Both the position numbers and the translations under genes were made by a program. Under the pieces are notes generated by a model. The model saw nothing but the letters and a program-made list of their open reading frames with translations. It was not told where the DNA came from and ran no database searches. 64,000 nt of DNA from Eriocheir sinensis (lineage: Eukaryota; Arthropoda; Malacostraca; Decapoda; Varunidae): NCBI RefSeq assembly GCF_024679095.1, contig NW_026110806.1, forward strand, positions 531,501-595,500. Reading direction: 5' to 3'. Below, piece by piece: positions 61,901 through 64,000 of this stretch. Numbering within the stretch: the first letter of the stretch is position 1; the number at the start of each line of letters is the position of its first letter.

Positions 61901-62520
61901 CTTTGTTCTCCGCGGACGATATTCGCGTGATGGAAAGCGATAGACCGCACTCCTTGACCAGGGACACAATGATGCCAAGGCGTCTACGTATCAACATTTC
62001 GCTAGCCGCTTTCGTTTTCAGCCTTGCACGACCAGTGAGGGCATCCTCTACCCACCGACACACAGTGGTAGAGTCACTCATTAATTCCACAGTTTTCATC
62101 TGCCAAGCTAGTGCAAGGTTGAGTCCCTTGATGACTGAATCGAGTTCTGCCATATTTATATGATCCGTGCCTTCAGGGCGAAGCCAGCTAGCGTCTTCGA
62201 TGATGCACCCGTCCATCTCAACCGCTGCGCCTAGAGCCAGGGAACTTGCATCCACCCACACTCTTGCAGTGTCTCCTTTAACATCCCACCTGCCTCGAGC
62301 TGGGTCGTCCTTCTTTACCCTAGTCAAGATCTCTGTTAGCAGCATCCGTGGTTCCTCACCAACAACGGCATCATCCCATCCTCGCGTTGAAAGATTAACC
62401 CTTCTCTTCACATAGGCAGATGCCACTCTCAACCATCCGCACACTGGAAAGTGACCAACCAATTTTCCACAATAGGAAAACACACTTCTTCGAGTGAGCT
62501 GTTCAGGTAATTCGCTTATC
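61880..62520 (-). pseudogene. RNase H and connection domain of the right-hand element
   Basis: Frame 61866-62483. It starts with a connection segment (FSYCGKLVGHFPVCGWLR). The RNase H core follows with Asp 78 (VWVDASSLALGAAVE), Glu 113 (NMAELDS), Asp 137 (LMSDSTT) and Asp 196 (ENKADS), the complete acidic set. The reading passes to the integrase frame through an indel just after ENKADS. The connection wording is reminiscent of BEL/Pao as well as of some Gypsy clades, so clade assignment is open. Confidence 0.87.
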
Positions 62521-62526
62521 CTGCCA

Positions 62527-63160
62527 TCACGACCCCAAGCCAGTGAGTGATGCTCCCCCCAAAACCTTCAAGCCCAACACTCTTGCTCCTTTAGCCACAC
62601 GCTCGGGGGTTTTGGCAGCCAGTCCATATTGTTCAAGATGTTCTAAAACACGGTTGGCAGCAACGATGTCTTCGTTTACTATGATGTCGTCAATGTAGGC
62701 CGACGTTCCCCGCCTCACATCAGGATCTTGTGATAACACGCTGTTGAGCACTGCTTTCATCACTAATGGAGCAACATTCAGGCCGAATCCCAGACGAGTA
62801 AGGCAATACCTGCGGCCTTTATACATCACAGTCTGATATGGCCAGAGAGATTCGTGAATGTGTATTTGTAGGTAGGCCTTCTTTAGATCTACAATAGACA
62901 CGTTTGTTCCTTTCCTTCGCCATTCCCGCATTTTGTCTGCACAGACATCCGCATCCGCTGTAAAGGTGTCTATGTAGGAATTCAGCTCCCTGAAATCGAG
63001 TACGGGCCTCACCTTCCCTTTGTTGTGTTGTATAACAACCATCAAAGGGATGAGTCCTTGCTGGACCGTGTTTTCTTTCGTCGAATGGCACCATCCATTT
63101 GTCTTCTATCCACTTATCGATTTCTTCTTCATACTGTGCTCTCACTCCGCGGGGACTCCG
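62527..63160 (-). pseudogene. Reverse transcriptase of the right-hand element
   Basis: The N-terminal part (VRAQYEEEIDKWIEDKW) is in the frame ending upstream of about 63060. The rest is in 62527-63045: VRPVLDFRELN, IVDLKKAYLQIHI with catalytic Asp 53, RLGFGLNVAPLVMK (motif B), AYIDDIIVNED with YIDD at codons 117-120, and GARVLGLKVLG. It is YIDD instead of the YLDD of the left element. Two frame changes (near 63155 and 63060) isolate it from protease and split its N-terminus. The next one (about 62540) separates it from RNase H. Confidence 0.88.
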
Positions 63161-63690
63161 TATGCCTCCATCTGGTTTTTCAGAAGGCCTGGCTCTTTAC
63201 CGTTTGACCACTTCCATGCCGCTGTCCAGGAGCGACTTGCTGTGTCGTAAGATGCAGTGAAGTCTCGTTCCTCTATCACTTTACCAACCGCTGCGGCACA
63301 CACATTTGTATTTGCTGTCCCAAACCGCACTTCACGTCCATTGATGAAAACACCACCGAGTGCAGTAATGCCGTTCATTCCTAGTATAAACGTGAATCCT
63401 AGTGGTTTGACACTAACAACAATCACTTCAACCTCGGCAACAGCACCGTTATCCAATTGGATTCTTACAACACCTGTGCCCTCACACTGCTGCTCCTTCC
63501 CACTAATATTCAGGATGGACACTGCCTCTTTCTTCCAATTCTTACAGCAGGAGACATGAGCCACGCATCGAGAGCAGCCAGTATCAACCAATACGCTGTG
63601 CTTGTCCCCGTTCAATGTCACTACTGTAGTTGGTAGCGCCTCTTTCACTAATCTTTCTGAGGAGAGACTGGCGCTGACGCCTCCCCTCCA
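63160..63690 (-). pseudogene. Aspartic protease of the right-hand element
   Basis: Within frame 63142-63849. The domain runs from about ALPTTVVTLNGDKHSVLVDT, with the D-T-G active site at codons 89-91, through VEVIVVSVKPLGFTFILGMNGI, the second conserved retropepsin segment, to GGVFINGREVRFG. The frame is -1 relative to gag. The first 55 or so codons overlap the zinc-knuckle region in the wrong register and are not expected to be used. Confidence 0.82.
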
Positions 63691-64000
63691 CTCGCGTTTC
63701 CCGAGCACGCTGATGAAACATGGCCCCGAACACCACAACGATAGCACCGCACACGGCGTCTCTGAGAAAGTCCTCTGTTGGTGCCTGCTTCCCCACGACG
63801 AGCCAAGCAGTTCCTGGCAAAGTGGTTCACGCCGTCGCAGATGTAACATCGTTGATTGGAGGCGCTGATCTGTTTACCGTCTCCTTGGGCGGCAAGACAT
63901 GCTTCCTGAATACCAGAAGTCCCATCATCTCGTATGACAGCCCTCGCTCGAGTTAGGAGCTGTCCAATGTCCAGTGCCTCCATTCGTGATCCAGCTCTAA
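63648..64000 (-). CDS. gag: gag C-terminus (nucleocapsid) of the right-hand element, partial
   Basis: Open from the window edge to a stop at 63648. Two CCHC zinc knuckles bind RNA: C46-C49-H54-C59 (CYICDGVNHFARNC) and C80-C83-H88-C93 (CYRCGVRGHVSSAC), numbered from the Met at 63983. A basic linker (RRGEAGTNRGLSQRRR) joins them. The frame continues upstream of that Met to the edge, so the Met is not the start. The stop lies just before protease sequence in the -1 frame, the arrangement expected for a gag/pol frameshift, although I see no textbook slippery heptamer. Confidence 0.85.
   Translation of the reverse strand, partial: RAGSRMEALDIGQLLTRARAVIRDDGTSGIQEACLAAQGDGKQISASNQRCYICDGVNHFARNCLARRGEAGTNRGLSQRRRVRCYRCGVRGHVSSACSGNASGGEASAPVSPQKD

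Larger units (their letters stand above)
60233..64000 (-). mobile_element. Second LTR retrotransposon (Ty3/Gypsy-like), 3' part, minus strand
   Basis: Reading on minus from the right edge: end of gag with two zinc knuckles, protease, RT, RNase H, integrase, polypurine tract, LTR. This is the standard Gypsy order, in contrast to the left element. Domain borders coincide with frame changes (near 63650, 63155, 63060, 62540 and 61890), of which the first may be a programmed shift. The 5' LTR, primer site and most of gag lie beyond the window. It is inserted in satellite, but the target duplication cannot be checked. Confidence 0.88.

Noticed and set aside
60838..63956. Plus-strand frames 60838-61251, 61284-61484, 61903-62415 and 63020-63956
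   Set aside because: Antisense shadows of the integrase, RNase H, RT, protease and gag of the minus-strand element.

Overview
This window is eukaryotic, non-genic repeat DNA. Three sequence families suggest an arthropod, most likely a decapod crustacean: a Jockey/CR1-like non-LTR retrotransposon of a type I associate with crab genomes, a tRNA-derived SINE, and two Ty3/Gypsy-like LTR retrotransposons. The taxonomic call rests on recalled family resemblance, not on a search. I found no convincing host protein gene and no functional RNA gene.

Layout. Bases 1-141, 6077-30269 and 33389-60232 are one very AT-rich tandem satellite. Its monomer is about 45 bp. Roughly fifteen recognisable monomer variants follow one another in a fixed order (higher-order repeat, HOR). 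The T-rich strand switches between plus and minus about thirty times, every 0.1-7.5 kb, and several switch points recur with identical sequence. Nine long (AT)n tracts are expansions of the short TA run inside single monomers.

Four transposable elements of three classes sit in this satellite. (1) 142-6076: a complete-length LTR retrotransposon with 770/769-bp LTRs that differ at about six places, a 4-bp GTAT target duplication, a tRNA-Pro-like primer site and a polypurine tract. Its pol order is protease, integrase remnant, RT, RNase H, with RNase H next to the 3' LTR. That is the Gmr1-type (copia-like) order, not the usual Gypsy order. Most of the integrase is deleted and the frames are broken. 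(2) 6359-6717: a minus-strand tRNA-derived SINE. (3) 30270-33388: a minus-strand non-LTR retrotransposon with endonuclease and RT domains, frame-broken. (4) 60233-64000: the 3' half of a second LTR element on the minus strand (end of gag, protease, RT, RNase H, integrase, PPT, LTR), running off the right edge.

Paralogous satellite segments inside the same window act as empty sites. 58770-59400 matches the flanks of both the left LTR element and the SINE. 22100-23000 matches the flanks of the non-LTR element. The picture is a satellite block (perhaps pericentromeric or other heterochromatin, which is inference) that grows by segmental and inverted duplication and collects retroelements. Because such arrays are hard to assemble, inversions and frameshifts should be checked against raw reads.
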